This document shows positions 25,258-35,557 of a DNA stretch of 64,000 bases, piece by piece (the stretch's first letter is position 1; every line of letters begins with the position of its first letter). Source of the stretch: Pseudomonas sp. MUP55 (lineage in GTDB: Bacteria > Pseudomonadota > Gammaproteobacteria > Pseudomonadales > Pseudomonadaceae); the NCBI RefSeq assembly GCF_034043515.1, contig NZ_CP138214.1:4030001-4094000 (forward strand), read 5' to 3'. A model generated the notes under the pieces. It worked only from the letters and a program-made list of their open reading frames with translations, did no database searches and was not told where the DNA came from. The translations under genes and the position numbers were made by a program.

Positions 25258-26604
25258 ATGTCCCAGTTAGAAACGCAGCACCCTGCCGCGCCCGCCATGG
25301 TGCGGCTGCCCCTCTTGCAACTGATTCTGGTAGGCCTGCAACACGTCTTGCTGATGTACGGCGGTGCCGTCGCCGTGCCCCTGATCATTGGCCAGGCCGC
25401 CGGGCTGAGCCGTGAAGAAATCGCCTTTCTGATCAACGCCGACCTATTGGTCGCCGGCATCGCCACCATGGTGCAGTCGTTCGGCATCGGCCCGGTGGGT
25501 ATTCGCATGCCGGTGATGATGGGCGCCAGTTTCGCCGCCGTCGGCAGCATGGTCGCCATGGCCGGCATGCCCGGTATCGGCTTGCAGGGGATCTTCGGCG
25601 CAACCATCGCCGCCGGGTTCTTCGGCATGCTCATCGCGCCGTTCATGTCCAGGATCGTGCGTTTTTTCCCGCCGCTGGTGACCGGGACCGTGATTACCGC
25701 CATCGGCCTTTCGCTGTTTCCGGTGGCCGTGAACTGGGCCGGTGGCGGCAGCGCCGCCGCTACGTTCGGCTCGCCGGTGTACCTGGCGATTGCTGCGCTG
25801 GTGCTGGGCACCATCTTGCTGATCAACCGCTTCATGCGCGGCTTCTGGGTGAATATCTCGGTGCTGATCGGCATGGGCCTGGGCTACGCATTGTGTGGCA
25901 CCCTCGGCATGGTCGACCTCAGCGGCCTGGCCCAGGCGCCGTGGGTGCAGGTGGTGACGCCGCTGCACTTCGGCATGCCCACGTTCGAGTTGGCGCCGAT
26001 CCTGTCGATGTGCCTGGTGGTGGTGATCATTTTTGTCGAGTCCACCGGGATGTTCCTCGCCCTGGGGAAGATCACCGGCCAGGACGTCACGCCGAAAATG
26101 CTGCGCCGCGGTTTGCTGTGTGATGCCGGCGCGTCGTTCTTTGCCGGCTTCTTCAATACCTTTACCCACTCCTCGTTCGCGCAGAACATCGGCCTGGTGC
26201 AGATGACCGGCGTGCGCTGCCGCTCGGTCACGATCATGGCCGGGGCATTCCTGATTGTGCTGAGCCTGTTGCCCAAGGCCGCCTACCTGGTGGCGTCGAT
26301 TCCTCCGGCGGTACTGGGCGGCGCGGCGATTGCGATGTTCGGAATGGTCGCGGCGACCGGCATCAAGATCCTGCAGGAAGCCGACATCGCCGACCGGCGC
26401 AACCAGTTGCTGGTGGCGGTGAGCATCGGCATGGGCCTGATCCCGGTGGTGCGTCCGGAGTTCTTCGCACAATTGCCGTTATGGATGAGCCCGATCACCC
26501 ACAGCGGCATCGCCATGGCCACCCTCAGCGCCTTGTCGCTGAACATCCTGTTCAACATTCTCGGCGGCGCTGAACGCCCTGCCGTTGAGCACGCCCACAG
26601 CTGA
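25258..26604 (+). CDS. NCS2-family urate/xanthine permease
   Basis: Inner-membrane nucleobase:cation symporter of 448 residues with about 13 hydrophobic segments. The NCS2 (COG2233) signature regions are present: LQHVLLMYGGAVAVPLIIG near 24-42, the FVESTGMFLALGKITG segment in TM8, and THSSFAQNIGLVQMTGVRCRSV near 305-325 including the NCS2 motif QN-G. Its place directly after the urate genes argues for urate uptake (UacT/UapA-like). The ATG at 25258 has GAGGT upstream. Substrate choice between urate and xanthine is inferred from context. Confidence 0.92.
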   Translation: MSQLETQHPAAPAMVRLPLLQLILVGLQHVLLMYGGAVAVPLIIGQAAGLSREEIAFLINADLLVAGIATMVQSFGIGPVGIRMPVMMGASFAAVGSMVAMAGMPGIGLQGIFGATIAAGFFGMLIAPFMSRIVRFFPPLVTGTVITAIGLSLFPVAVNWAGGGSAAATFGSPVYLAIAALVLGTILLINRFMRGFWVNISVLIGMGLGYALCGTLGMVDLSGLAQAPWVQVVTPLHFGMPTFELAPILSMCLVVVIIFVESTGMFLALGKITGQDVTPKMLRRGLLCDAGASFFAGFFNTFTHSSFAQNIGLVQMTGVRCRSVTIMAGAFLIVLSLLPKAAYLVASIPPAVLGGAAIAMFGMVAATGIKILQEADIADRRNQLLVAVSIGMGLIPVVRPEFFAQLPLWMSPITHSGIAMATLSALSLNILFNILGGAERPAVEHAHS

Positions 26605-26710
26605 AGCGTGCCCCATCGTCGCCTGGTGCGCGCTGTAAAGGCGCACTTGAGCCCAGACGTGGGAGCCAGTATTCTCCGCGCCCGCTTGAATCGACGGTTT
26701 TTTATCGCCT

Positions 26711-26726
26711 TGGCGCGGCTTTTGCT
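26711..26726 (+). promoter_or_regulatory. Putative sigma-54 promoter of the Tsx/OmpK-like gene
   Basis: TGGCGC-N5-TTGCT matches the sigma-54 consensus at all but one position, with correct 10-bp GG-GC spacing. The start site would be near 26738, about 90 bp before the channel gene at 26830. A TGACCAGTCAG motif shared with the puuE upstream region lies at 26740-26750, overlapping the predicted start. Confidence 0.55.
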
Positions 26727-26829
26727 ACAGCCATAAAGTTGACCAGTCAGACGAGTTCTTCAGCAAATCCAAAGGCGCCACACCAGAGCGCCAGATAAAA
26801 AACATAAAACTTTAACTCGGGAGCACCGA

Positions 26830-27615
26830 ATGAAACCTATGTTCAAAGGCCTGATGCTGGCGGGATCCCTGCTGGCCGGTGGCCAAGCCGTGGCCGGCGA
26901 TTTGTTGCAGTGGCAGAACAACAGCCTGACGTATCTGTGGGGCAAGAGCTTTACCGTCAACCCGCAGATCCAGCAGACCGTCACGTTCGAACATGCCGAC
27001 GCGTGGAAATACGGCGACAACTTCTTCTTCCTCGACCGCATCTTTTACAACGGCAAGGAAGACGGCAACGTCGGTCCGAATACCTACTACGGCGAGTTCA
27101 GCCCACGGTTGTCGTTCGGCAAGATTCTCGACAAGGATTTGTCATTCGGTCCGATCAAGGATGTATTGCTGGCCTTCACTTACGAGTTCGGCGAAGGCGA
27201 CAACGAGTCGTACCTGCTGGGCCCGGCGTTTGATTTGAATATTCCGGGCTTCGACTACTTCCAGTTGAACTTCTACCAGCGCCAGACCGAGGGCAACCGC
27301 CCGGGTGACGGCGTGTGGCAGATCACGCCGGTGTGGTCGTACACAATTCCCGTGGGCAACTCCGATGTGCTGATCGACGGCTTCATGGACTGGGTGGTGG
27401 ACAACGACAAGAACGCCCGCGGCACTTACCACGCCAACCTGCACTTCAACCCCCAGGTTAAATACGACCTGGGCAAGGCGCTGCATTGGGGCGACAAACA
27501 GTTGTATGTGGGCTTTGAATACGACTACTGGAAGAACAAGTACGGGATCGAGGATTCGGGGGCGTTCAAGACGACTCAGGATACGGCGAGCTTCCTGGTC
27601 AAGTATCACTTCTGA
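26830..27615 (+). CDS. OmpK/Tsx-family outer-membrane channel
   Basis: Outer-membrane beta-barrel of 261 residues. A signal peptide (MKPMFKGLMLAGSLLAGGQAVAG, cleavage near residue 22) precedes alternating amphipathic strands and the terminal aromatic residue (VKYHF), as in barrel proteins. The segment LLQWQNNSLTYLWGKSF and the overall pattern match the nucleoside-specific channel-forming family (Tsx, OmpK). After the urate permease it probably passes purines or allantoin across the outer membrane; the specificity is inferred from context. Confidence 0.85.
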   Translation: MKPMFKGLMLAGSLLAGGQAVAGDLLQWQNNSLTYLWGKSFTVNPQIQQTVTFEHADAWKYGDNFFFLDRIFYNGKEDGNVGPNTYYGEFSPRLSFGKILDKDLSFGPIKDVLLAFTYEFGEGDNESYLLGPAFDLNIPGFDYFQLNFYQRQTEGNRPGDGVWQITPVWSYTIPVGNSDVLIDGFMDWVVDNDKNARGTYHANLHFNPQVKYDLGKALHWGDKQLYVGFEYDYWKNKYGIEDSGAFKTTQDTASFLVKYHF

Positions 27616-27633
27616 TTGAACACCGCAGGTCAA

Positions 27634-27665
27634 AATGTGGGAGGGGGCTTGCCCCCTCCCACATT
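27634..27665. repeat. Single REP hairpin with perfect 14-bp stem
   Basis: AATGTGGGAGGGGG pairs with CCCCCTCCCACATT across a CTTG loop. It fills the gap between the channel gene and the convergent patatin gene, touching the patatin stop codon, so it likely serves both 3' ends. Confidence 0.85.
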
Positions 27666-28795
27666 CAGTTCAGCGTCAGGCCGAGGAATCGCGACAGTTC
27701 CTCGCGCTTGGCCAACGCATCTTTGCGCCCCAACTCGATCAACTCGCTGCAATACCCCGCCTCGAACAACAAGTAACTCAACACCCCTGCACCACTGGTC
27801 TTGGTCGCCCCAGGCCCGCGCAAGAACATGCGCAACGCTGCTGGCAGTTCCTGGCGATGGCGCGCCGCGATTTCGTCGATCGGCTGGCTGGGTGCAATCA
27901 CCAACACGTCAACTGCCGCCACGCCGGGCGAGGCATGGCTGAATTGATTCAAGCGTTCCAGCAATTCGATATCGCTTTCCAGGCTGTCGATGAATGTGCT
28001 GTTGAGCATGTGCCCGCCGATTTGCGCGAGTGTCGGCTCCTGGCCGGTGTAGGTGCGCGGTGCCGACGGTTCATTGCCGCGCGGGTTACCGCTGACGCCC
28101 ACCACCAGCACACGACTCGCGCCCAGGTGCAAGGCCGGGCTGATGGGGGCCGACTGGCGAACGGCGCCGTCACCGAAAAATTCCTGGTCGAGTTTCACCG
28201 GGGCAAACAGCAAGGGAATCGCCGAACTGGCCAGCAAGTGTTCCACCGTGAGTTGGGTCGGCACGCCGATCCGCCGATGGCGCAGCCAGGGGTCGATGGT
28301 TCCGCCGCCTTGGTAGAAGGTCACCGCCTGACCGGATTCATAGCCGAACGCGGTGACCGCCACGGCCTGCAGATGCTTGAGCCGGATGGCTTCGTCGATG
28401 CCCGCCAGGTGCAGTTTGTCCTGCAGCAGCTCGCGCAGCGGTGAACTGTCGAGCAAGGCCACCGGCAACTGCCGGCCCAGGCCCAACAGGCTATGAATGA
28501 AGAACCGGCTCGCCTGGCGGATCACGCCCGGCCAGTCGCTGCGCAACACCAGATGGCTGCGAAAGCCTTGCCAGAATGCCGTAAGGCGTTCGACAGCGGC
28601 GGTGAAATCAGTTGCGCCACTGGCCAGGCTGACCGCATTGATCGCCCCGGCCGAGGTGCCGACAATCACCGCAAATGGATTCGGTGCCCCTGGCGGCAGC
28701 AACTCGGCAATCGCCGCCAACACCCCCACCTGATACGCCGCTCGCGCCCCGCCGCCGGAAAGAATCAAGCCTGTGACCGGTTCAGCTGGACGCAT
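27665..28795 (-). CDS. Patatin-like phospholipase
   Basis: Protein of 376 residues with the patatin Ser-Asp dyad. The oxyanion loop is GGGARAAY (14-21), the nucleophile Ser48 lies in GTSAG, and the catalytic Asp lies in FGDGAVRQ near 210. No signal peptide is seen, so it is probably cytoplasmic or peripheral. Bacterial homologues of the RssA/YchK type hydrolyse phospholipids or lysophospholipids. The ATG at 28795 is preceded by GGAG. It is followed, in the reverse direction, by the lipid A acyltransferase gene 29 bp upstream. Confidence 0.9.
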   Translation of the reverse strand: MRPAEPVTGLILSGGGARAAYQVGVLAAIAELLPPGAPNPFAVIVGTSAGAINAVSLASGATDFTAAVERLTAFWQGFRSHLVLRSDWPGVIRQASRFFIHSLLGLGRQLPVALLDSSPLRELLQDKLHLAGIDEAIRLKHLQAVAVTAFGYESGQAVTFYQGGGTIDPWLRHRRIGVPTQLTVEHLLASSAIPLLFAPVKLDQEFFGDGAVRQSAPISPALHLGASRVLVVGVSGNPRGNEPSAPRTYTGQEPTLAQIGGHMLNSTFIDSLESDIELLERLNQFSHASPGVAAVDVLVIAPSQPIDEIAARHRQELPAALRMFLRGPGATKTSGAGVLSYLLFEAGYCSELIELGRKDALAKREELSRFLGLTLN

Positions 28796-28824
28796 TGCAT
28801 TACTCCATGTGGAAAAAGGAAGGC

Positions 28825-29760
28825 TTACCGACGGCGTTTTTCGTACAGCTTGGGTTCACCCGATGGCCGGCTCTTGAAGCGGCGGTGGGTCCACAGGTAT
28901 TGCTCGGGGCACTCGCGAACCGAGGCTTCGACCCACTGGTTGATGCGCAGGCAGTCGATCTCGTCCGTCTCGCCCGGGAAATCGGTGAGCGGCGCATGGA
29001 TCACCAGACGGTAGCCACTGCCATCGGCCAGGCGCTCCTGGGTGAACGGCACCACCAGCGCCTTGCCCAGGCGTGCAAATTTGCTGGTGGCCGTGACCGT
29101 GGCGGCCTGGATACCGAACAGCGGCACGAAGATACTTTGCTTGGCGCCGTAGTCCTGGTCCGGCGCGTACCAGATCGCACGGCCAGCGCGCAGCAGCTTG
29201 AGCATGCCGCGCACGTCATCGCGTTCGACAGCCAGGGAATCGAGGTTGTGGCGCTCGCGGCCACGGCGCTGGATGAAGTCGAACAGCGGGTTGCCGTGCT
29301 CGCGGTACATGCCGTCGATGGTGTGTTTCTGCCCGAGCAGAGCGGCGCCGATTTCCAGGGTGGTGAAGTGCAGGGCCATCAGGATCACGCCCTTGCCTTC
29401 CAATTGCGCCTGGGTGAGATGCTCCAACCCCTGCACATGGGCCAGTCGCGCCAGGCGCGGCTTGGGCCACCACCAGCTCATGGCCATCTCGAAGAAGGCG
29501 ATACCGGTGGAGGCAAAGTTTTCCTTGAGCAGGCGTTTGCGCTCCTTGGCGGACTTCTCCGGGAAGCACAACTCCAGGTTGCGCGCGGCGATGCGGCGAC
29601 GTTCGCCGGCCACGCGGTACATGCCCGCGCCCAGCAGGCGACCAATGGTCAACAGCACGCGGTACGGCAGTTGGGTGACCAGCCACAGCAGGCCCAGCCC
29701 CAGCCATAACGGCCAAAAACGCGGGTGCAGAAATACAGCTCGAAAACGCGGGCGATCCAT
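28825..29760 (-). CDS. lpxL: Lipid A biosynthesis lauroyl acyltransferase
   Basis: Inner-membrane acyltransferase of 311 residues, adding a secondary acyl chain to lipid A on the cytoplasmic face. It has an N-terminal membrane anchor (about 16-36), the HX4E catalytic motif at His131-Glu136 (HFTTLE), then GMYREHGNPLFD and WYAPDQDYG near 190-200, as in LpxL/HtrB/LpxM. The neighbouring divergent minCDE is the same arrangement as in P. aeruginosa. The start at 29760 is chosen by family alignment; an in-frame ATG at 29781 is possible. Confidence 0.93.
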   Translation of the reverse strand: MDRPRFRAVFLHPRFWPLWLGLGLLWLVTQLPYRVLLTIGRLLGAGMYRVAGERRRIAARNLELCFPEKSAKERKRLLKENFASTGIAFFEMAMSWWWPKPRLARLAHVQGLEHLTQAQLEGKGVILMALHFTTLEIGAALLGQKHTIDGMYREHGNPLFDFIQRRGRERHNLDSLAVERDDVRGMLKLLRAGRAIWYAPDQDYGAKQSIFVPLFGIQAATVTATSKFARLGKALVVPFTQERLADGSGYRLVIHAPLTDFPGETDEIDCLRINQWVEASVRECPEQYLWTHRRFKSRPSGEPKLYEKRRR

Positions 29761-29878
29761 TACAGATTCCGGTAAAGACAAGGGCCGCGCATTCTACAAC
29801 GGTTCGACTCGGCTTGCGGCGGGTGAGTGTTCTCGTTATAAGTCTCGACACTTTTCGTGACAAGCCGCTTTGCCGACC

Positions 29879-30616
29879 ATGAGCCAAACCGAACCGCTAG
29901 ACCAAGATCCCGTGTTCCAGCTGAAGGGCAGCATGCTCGCCATTACTGTGCTGGAACTGGCGCGCAATGACCTCGACGCCCTCGACCGCCAACTGGCCGC
30001 CAAGGTCGCCCTGGCGCCGAACTTTTTCAATAATGCCCCGCTGGTGCTGGCCCTGGACAAACTCCCGGCCGGCCAGGGCGTCATCGACCTGCCCGGACTG
30101 ATGCGCGTGTGCCGTTCACACGGCCTGCGCACCCTGGCGATTCGCGCCAGCCGGATCGAAGACATCGCCGCCGCCATCGCCATTGAACTGCCAGTACTGC
30201 CGCCGTCCGGTGCGCGCGAGCGTCCACTCGAACCGCCGGTCGGTGAAGAGAAGAAAAAACCGGAAAAACCCCCTGAGCCGACGATCAGGCCGACCCGGAT
30301 CATCACCTCGCCCGTGCGCGGCGGGCAGCAGATTTACGCCCAGGGCGGCGACCTTGTGGTGGTTTCCTCGGTCAGCCCGGGCGCGGAACTTCTCGCCGAC
30401 GGTAATATCCATGTATACGGCCCGATGCGCGGCCGTGCACTGGCCGGCATCAAGGGCGATACCAAGGCGCGTATTTTCTGCCAGCAGTTGACCGCTGAGC
30501 TGGTTTCCATCGCGGGTCAGTACAAGGTTTCCGAAGATTTGCGCCGTGATCCGCTGTGGGGGGCTTCGGTACAGGTCAACCTGTCGGGCGATGTGTTGAA
30601 CATCATCCGCCTTTAA
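29879..30616 (+). CDS. minC: Septum-site determining protein MinC
   Basis: Cell-division inhibitor of 245 residues that blocks FtsZ polymerisation at the poles. The N-terminal domain (about 1-105) starts with [16 protein letters not shown] Pro/Lys-rich linker (about 108-140) is followed by the C-terminal beta-helix domain with [38 protein letters not shown] and a conserved RVRSGQ-like surface, which binds MinD. It is followed by minD after a 201-bp gap, longer than usual within the operon and able to fold (see 30701-30819). Confidence 0.97.
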   Translation: MSQTEPLDQDPVFQLKGSMLAITVLELARNDLDALDRQLAAKVALAPNFFNNAPLVLALDKLPAGQGVIDLPGLMRVCRSHGLRTLAIRASRIEDIAAAIAIELPVLPPSGARERPLEPPVGEEKKKPEKPPEPTIRPTRIITSPVRGGQQIYAQGGDLVVVSSVSPGAELLADGNIHVYGPMRGRALAGIKGDTKARIFCQQLTAELVSIAGQYKVSEDLRRDPLWGASVQVNLSGDVLNIIRL

Positions 30617-30700
30617 CGGATACTGCCGCATTTTCCAAGCATCTCTAGACTCTGATAGCAAAGCGAAACCGGCAATACTTGCGTAGGACTATTTGAAAGT

Positions 30701-30819
30701 AAGGTGTTTCCCCTGGGGAAAACCTGGCTTTCCCCTACACAGGCTGTCCGCCTGCAGCGAGTTTCAAGAGATGTTTTTCAGGGACCGAAAGTCCTTTTTC
30801 CTTAGGGGTGAAACACCTT
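30701..30819 (+). promoter_or_regulatory. Structured leader sequestering the minD start
   Basis: AAGGTGTTTCCCCT (30701-30714) is complementary, with one bulged base, to AGGGGTGAAACACCTT (30804-30819), which contains the minD Shine-Dalgarno AGGGG and part of its TTG start. Two smaller hairpins fit inside: GGGGAAA/CTTTCCCC at about 30715-30738 and GGAC/GTCC with a CGAAA loop at about 30782-30794. The RNA would be a three-stem structure closed over the ribosome site. It could set MinD:MinC ratios or respond to temperature or a ligand. It is not a riboswitch class I know. Confidence 0.5.
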
Positions 30820-31630
30820 GGCCAAGATTCTCGTGGTTACATCCGGCAAGGGTGGTGTGGGTAAGACCACCACCAGCGCCGCTATCGGTACCGGCCTCGC
30901 TCTGCGCGGCCACAAGACAGTCATCGTCGACTTCGACGTGGGTTTGCGTAACCTCGACCTGATCATGGGCTGCGAACGCCGCGTGGTGTACGACTTCGTC
31001 AACGTGGTGAACGGCGAAGCCAACCTGCAACAGGCCCTGATCAAGGACAAGCGCCTTGAGAACCTGTACGTGCTGGCCGCCAGCCAGACCCGTGACAAAG
31101 ACGCACTGACCAAGGAAGGCGTAGGCAAAGTCCTCGCCGAGCTCAAAGAAACCTTCGAATACGTGGTGTGCGACTCCCCGGCCGGTATCGAAACCGGTGC
31201 TCACCTGGCGATGTACTTCGCCGATGAAGCTATCGTCGTGACCAACCCGGAAGTGTCCTCGGTACGTGACTCCGACCGTATGCTCGGCCTGCTGGCCAGC
31301 AAGTCCAAGCGCGCCGAAGAAGGCCAGGACCCGATCAAGGAACACCTGCTGCTGACCCGCTACAACCCTGAGCGTGTCAACAACGGCGAAATGCTCGGCG
31401 TTGAAGACGTCAAGGAAATCCTCGCAGTGACCCTGCTGGGTGTGATCCCCGAGTCCCAGGCCGTCCTGAAAGCTTCCAACCAGGGCGTGCCGGTTATTCT
31501 CGATGACCAGAGCGACGCCGGCCAGGCGTACAGCGATGCCGTTGATCGCCTGCTGGGCAAGACCGTGGAACACCGCTTCCTCGATGTGAAGAAGAAGGGA
31601 TTCTTCGAGCGTATCTTTGGAGGCAACTAA
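30818..31630 (+). CDS. minD: Septum-site determining ATPase MinD
   Basis: ParA/MinD-type membrane-associated ATPase of 270 residues that recruits MinC and oscillates with MinE. The deviant Walker A SGKGGVGKTT is at 9-18, the switch I/II regions include DFDVGLRNLDL and CDSPAGIE, and the C-terminal amphipathic membrane-targeting helix is KKKGFFERIFGG. The start is TTG, with AGGGG upstream buried in a predicted stem. minE follows after 3 bp. Confidence 0.98.
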   Translation: MAKILVVTSGKGGVGKTTTSAAIGTGLALRGHKTVIVDFDVGLRNLDLIMGCERRVVYDFVNVVNGEANLQQALIKDKRLENLYVLAASQTRDKDALTKEGVGKVLAELKETFEYVVCDSPAGIETGAHLAMYFADEAIVVTNPEVSSVRDSDRMLGLLASKSKRAEEGQDPIKEHLLLTRYNPERVNNGEMLGVEDVKEILAVTLLGVIPESQAVLKASNQGVPVILDDQSDAGQAYSDAVDRLLGKTVEHRFLDVKKKGFFERIFGGN

Positions 31631-31633
31631 ACA

Positions 31634-31888
31634 ATGAAATTTCTCGACTTCTTTCGTGCCAACAAAAAGCCAAGCACCGCGTCGGTCGCGAAAGAGCGTC
31701 TACAGATCATCGTGGCGCACGAACGCGGCCAACGCAGTACCCCGGACTACCTGCCAGCCTTGCAGAAGGAACTGGTCGAGGTGATCCGCAAGTACGTCAA
31801 TATCGGCAACGATGACGTGCATGTCGCCCTGGAAAATGACGGCAGTTGCTCGATTCTGGAACTCAATATCACCCTGCCTGATCGTTAA
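31634..31888 (+). CDS. minE: Cell-division topological specificity factor MinE
   Basis: Protein of 84 residues that stimulates MinD ATPase and restricts MinCD to the poles. It has the N-terminal membrane-binding segment [17 protein letters not shown], the anti-MinCD helix [16 protein letters not shown] (about 19-34) and the C-terminal dimerisation domain. It sits 3 bp downstream of minD. Confidence 0.98.
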   Translation: MKFLDFFRANKKPSTASVAKERLQIIVAHERGQRSTPDYLPALQKELVEVIRKYVNIGNDDVHVALENDGSCSILELNITLPDR

Positions 31889-31906
31889 TCGAACAGGCGG
31901 CCGCCA

Positions 31907-31958
31907 CGGCGGCTCGCTCACCTGATCCCGTTAGGGGAACCGGGTGGGCGAGCCGCCG
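31907..31958 (+). terminator. Hairpin after minE
   Basis: CGGCGGCTCGCTCACC (31907-31922) pairs with GGTGGGCGAGCCGCCG (31943-31958) with one mismatch or bulge. It is a strong stem between minE and rluA but has no long T run, so it is at most a partial terminator or an RNA 3'-end stabiliser. Confidence 0.55.
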
Positions 31959-31983
31959 TTGGCGTTTGTTACGAGGCTGTTTA

Positions 31984-32619
31984 ATGCCGCTGTCCACTAT
32001 CCACATCCTGCATCAGGACGACGCTGTCCTGGTGGTGAACAAGCCGACCCTGCTGCTCTCGGTGCCCGGCCGGGCCGACGACAACAAGGACTGCCTGATT
32101 ACCCGCCTGCAGGAAAACGGCTACCCCGAAGCCCGCATCGTTCATCGCCTGGACTGGGAAACCTCGGGCATCATCCTGTTGGCGCGTGACGCGGACACCC
32201 ACCGCGAACTGTCCCGCCAGTTTCATGACCGTGAAACGGAAAAGGCCTACACGGCATTGGCCTGGGGCCAGCCGGAACTGGACAGCGGCAGCATCGACCT
32301 GCCCTTGCGCTATGACCCGCCGACCAAGCCACGTCATGTGGTGGACCACGAATTCGGCAAGCACGCGCTGACCTTCTGGAAGGTGCTGGAACGTTGCGGC
32401 GACTGGTGCCGCGTCGAACTGACGCCGATCACTGGGCGCTCGCACCAGCTGCGCGTACACATGCTGTCCATCGGCCATCCGCTGCTCGGTGATGGCCTAT
32501 ATGCCCACGAACAAGCCCTCGCGGCCTGGCCGCGCCTGTGCCTGCACGCGAGCATGTTGAGTTTTACTCATCCGCAAAGCGGCGAGCGCTTGCGTTTCGA
32601 GTGCCCCGCGCCCTTCTAA
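31984..32619 (+). CDS. rluA: RluA-family pseudouridine synthase
   Basis: RNA modification enzyme of 211 residues making pseudouridine in 23S rRNA (and tRNA in E. coli RluA). The catalytic Asp lies in HRLDWETSGI (about 55-62); the RluA-type LTGRTHQLRVH motif is present as ITGRSHQLRVHM, then GDGLY. There is no S4 domain, as for RluA. The ATG at 31984 is used instead of the upstream in-frame start at 31966. The order minE-rluA-apeB is that of P. aeruginosa, apart from the insertion sequence that follows. Confidence 0.93.
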   Translation: MPLSTIHILHQDDAVLVVNKPTLLLSVPGRADDNKDCLITRLQENGYPEARIVHRLDWETSGIILLARDADTHRELSRQFHDRETEKAYTALAWGQPELDSGSIDLPLRYDPPTKPRHVVDHEFGKHALTFWKVLERCGDWCRVELTPITGRSHQLRVHMLSIGHPLLGDGLYAHEQALAAWPRLCLHASMLSFTHPQSGERLRFECPAPF

Positions 32620-32636
32620 AGCTCTAAACACAGTAC

Positions 32637-32715
32637 CTGTGGGAGGGGGCTTGCCCCCGATAGCAGTGGGTCAGCTAAACATTGGCTGACTGATACACCG
32701 CAATCGGGGGCAAGC
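32637..32715. repeat. REP element, left part, interrupted by an insertion sequence
   Basis: Left arm CTGTGGGAGGGGGCTTGC, spacer and most of the right arm of a REP pair, broken after GGGGGCAAGC. The missing end (AGCCCCCTCCCACAT) resumes at 33969 after the IS. The bases AGC occur at both junctions (32713-32715 and 33969-33971), a 3-bp target duplication. Confidence 0.88.
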
Positions 32716-32753
32716 TGTTCTGGTCAAGTTTTTCCGGACACCGGTTACGGTGA

Positions 32754-33901
<1,148 letters not shown>

Positions 33902-33968
33902 TCGGAACCTCCTGATTGGGCGAATCATATCGCCCTTAAGAGGTGTCCGGGATCATTAGGCCAGTTCA

Positions 33969-33984
33969 AGCCCCCTCCCACATC
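33969..33984. repeat. REP element, right end resuming after the IS
   Basis: AGCCCCCTCCCACAT continues the palindrome broken at 32715. Joining the two parts after removing the IS and one AGC restores a normal REP pair of about the usual length. Confidence 0.85.
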
Positions 33985-34058
33985 TTGTTCTGTGTCAGTT
34001 CTAGACACCGAGTCAAACCAATACGGTAAACTCGGCGCATTGCTGTCTGGAGCTAATT

Positions 34059-35348
34059 ATGCGCGAAGCGTTGAATCAAGGCCTGATCGACTTCCTCAAG
34101 GCCTCCCCTACTCCCTTTCATGCCACCGCTGCCCTGGCCCAGCGCCTGGAAGCAGCCGGTTACCAGCGTCTCGACGAGCGCGACACCTGGACCACCGAAG
34201 CCAACGGTCGCTATTACGTGACCCGTAACGACTCCTCGATCATTGCATTCAAGCTGGGCCGCCACTCGCCGCTGCAAGACGGTATCCGCATGGTCGGCGC
34301 CCACACCGACAGCCCGTGCCTGCGGGTCAAGCCCCAGCCCGAGCTGCAACGCCAGGGTTTCTGGCAGTTGGGCGTGGAAGTCTACGGCGGCGCATTGCTG
34401 GCCCCGTGGTTCGACCGCGACCTGTCCCTGGCTGGCCGCGTCACGTTCCGTCGCGATGGCAAGGTCGAAAGCCAGCTGATCGACTTCAAGCTGCCGATCG
34501 CCATCATTCCCAACCTGGCCATCCACCTCAACCGTGAGGCCAACCAGGGCTGGGCGATCAATGCCCAGACCGAACTGCCGCCGATCCTCGCGCAATTTGC
34601 CGGTGACGAGCGCGTGGACTTTCGCGCTGTACTCACCGAGCAACTGGCGCGCGAGCACGGGCTCAATGCCGACGTGGTGCTCGACTACGAGCTGAGCTTC
34701 TACGACACCCAGAGCGCTGCGGTGATTGGTCTCAATGGCGACTTCATCGCCGGTGCGCGCCTGGACAACCTGCTGTCGTGCTACGCCGGCTTGCAAGCCC
34801 TGCTCACCCGCGACACCGATGAAACCTGCGTACTGGTGTGCAACGACCACGAAGAAGTCGGCTCCTCCTCGGCCTGCGGCGCCGATGGCCCGATGCTGGA
34901 ACAGACCCTGCGCCGGCTGCTGCCGGAAGGTGAAGAATTCGTGCGCACCATTCAGAAATCGCTGATGGTGTCTGCGGACAACGCCCATGGCGTGCACCCC
35001 AACTACGCCGAGAAACACGACGCCAACCACGGCCCCAAGCTCAACGCCGGCCCGGTGATCAAGGTCAACAGCAACCAGCGCTACGCCACCAACAGCGAAA
35101 CCGCCGGGTTCTTCCGTCACCTGTGCATGGCTCAGGAAGTGCCGGTGCAGAGCTTTGTGGTGCGCAGCGACATGGGCTGTGGCTCGACAATCGGGCCGAT
35201 CACCGCCAGCAACCTGGGTGTGCGCACCGTGGACATCGGCCTGCCGACGTTTGCCATGCATTCGATTCGTGAACTGTGCGGCAGTCATGATCTGGCGCAC
35301 CTGGTCAAGGTACTGGGCGCGTTCTATGCAAGTCGCGACCTGCCCTGA
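34059..35348 (+). CDS. apeB: M18-family aminopeptidase
   Basis: Zinc aminopeptidase of 429 residues, of the aspartyl-aminopeptidase family. Metal-ligand motifs are [16 protein letters not shown] (His near 78), [11 protein letters not shown] (Asp near 236), [16 protein letters not shown] (Glu pair near 268) and the C-terminal FAMHSIREL with the last His. Length matches bacterial ApeB. It should act on N-terminal acidic or neutral residues in the cytoplasm. It follows rluA, separated only by the IS-disrupted REP. The same gene lies at this place in P. aeruginosa. Confidence 0.95.
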   Translation: MREALNQGLIDFLKASPTPFHATAALAQRLEAAGYQRLDERDTWTTEANGRYYVTRNDSSIIAFKLGRHSPLQDGIRMVGAHTDSPCLRVKPQPELQRQGFWQLGVEVYGGALLAPWFDRDLSLAGRVTFRRDGKVESQLIDFKLPIAIIPNLAIHLNREANQGWAINAQTELPPILAQFAGDERVDFRAVLTEQLAREHGLNADVVLDYELSFYDTQSAAVIGLNGDFIAGARLDNLLSCYAGLQALLTRDTDETCVLVCNDHEEVGSSSACGADGPMLEQTLRRLLPEGEEFVRTIQKSLMVSADNAHGVHPNYAEKHDANHGPKLNAGPVIKVNSNQRYATNSETAGFFRHLCMAQEVPVQSFVVRSDMGCGSTIGPITASNLGVRTVDIGLPTFAMHSIRELCGSHDLAHLVKVLGAFYASRDLP

Positions 35349-35372
35349 TCTCAGGGGCTGAATGCGCTCAAA

Positions 35373-35466
35373 AATGTGGGAGGGGGCTTGCCCCCGATAG
35401 CGGTGGACCAGCCAATACATCTGTTGACTGACCCGCCGCAATCGGGGGCAAGCCCCCTCCCACATT
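35373..35466. repeat. REP/BIME palindrome pair
   Basis: AATGTGGGAGGGGGCTTGCC and its inverted copy flank a ~45-bp spacer, between apeB and the small membrane-protein gene. Confidence 0.9.
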
Positions 35467-35557
35467 GGTTATGTGTTCACCTGATCCATATCACCTGCAT
35501 TTCCCATAATCCGACCTAGACTTGTCAGTATTCCCACTCTGACAAGGCCGTCACACC

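Noticed and set aside
34053..35465. Long minus-strand frame opposite apeB
   Set aside because: The plus strand has the complete M18 peptidase with all metal motifs; the antisense frame runs into the REP repeat and has no recognisable domain.
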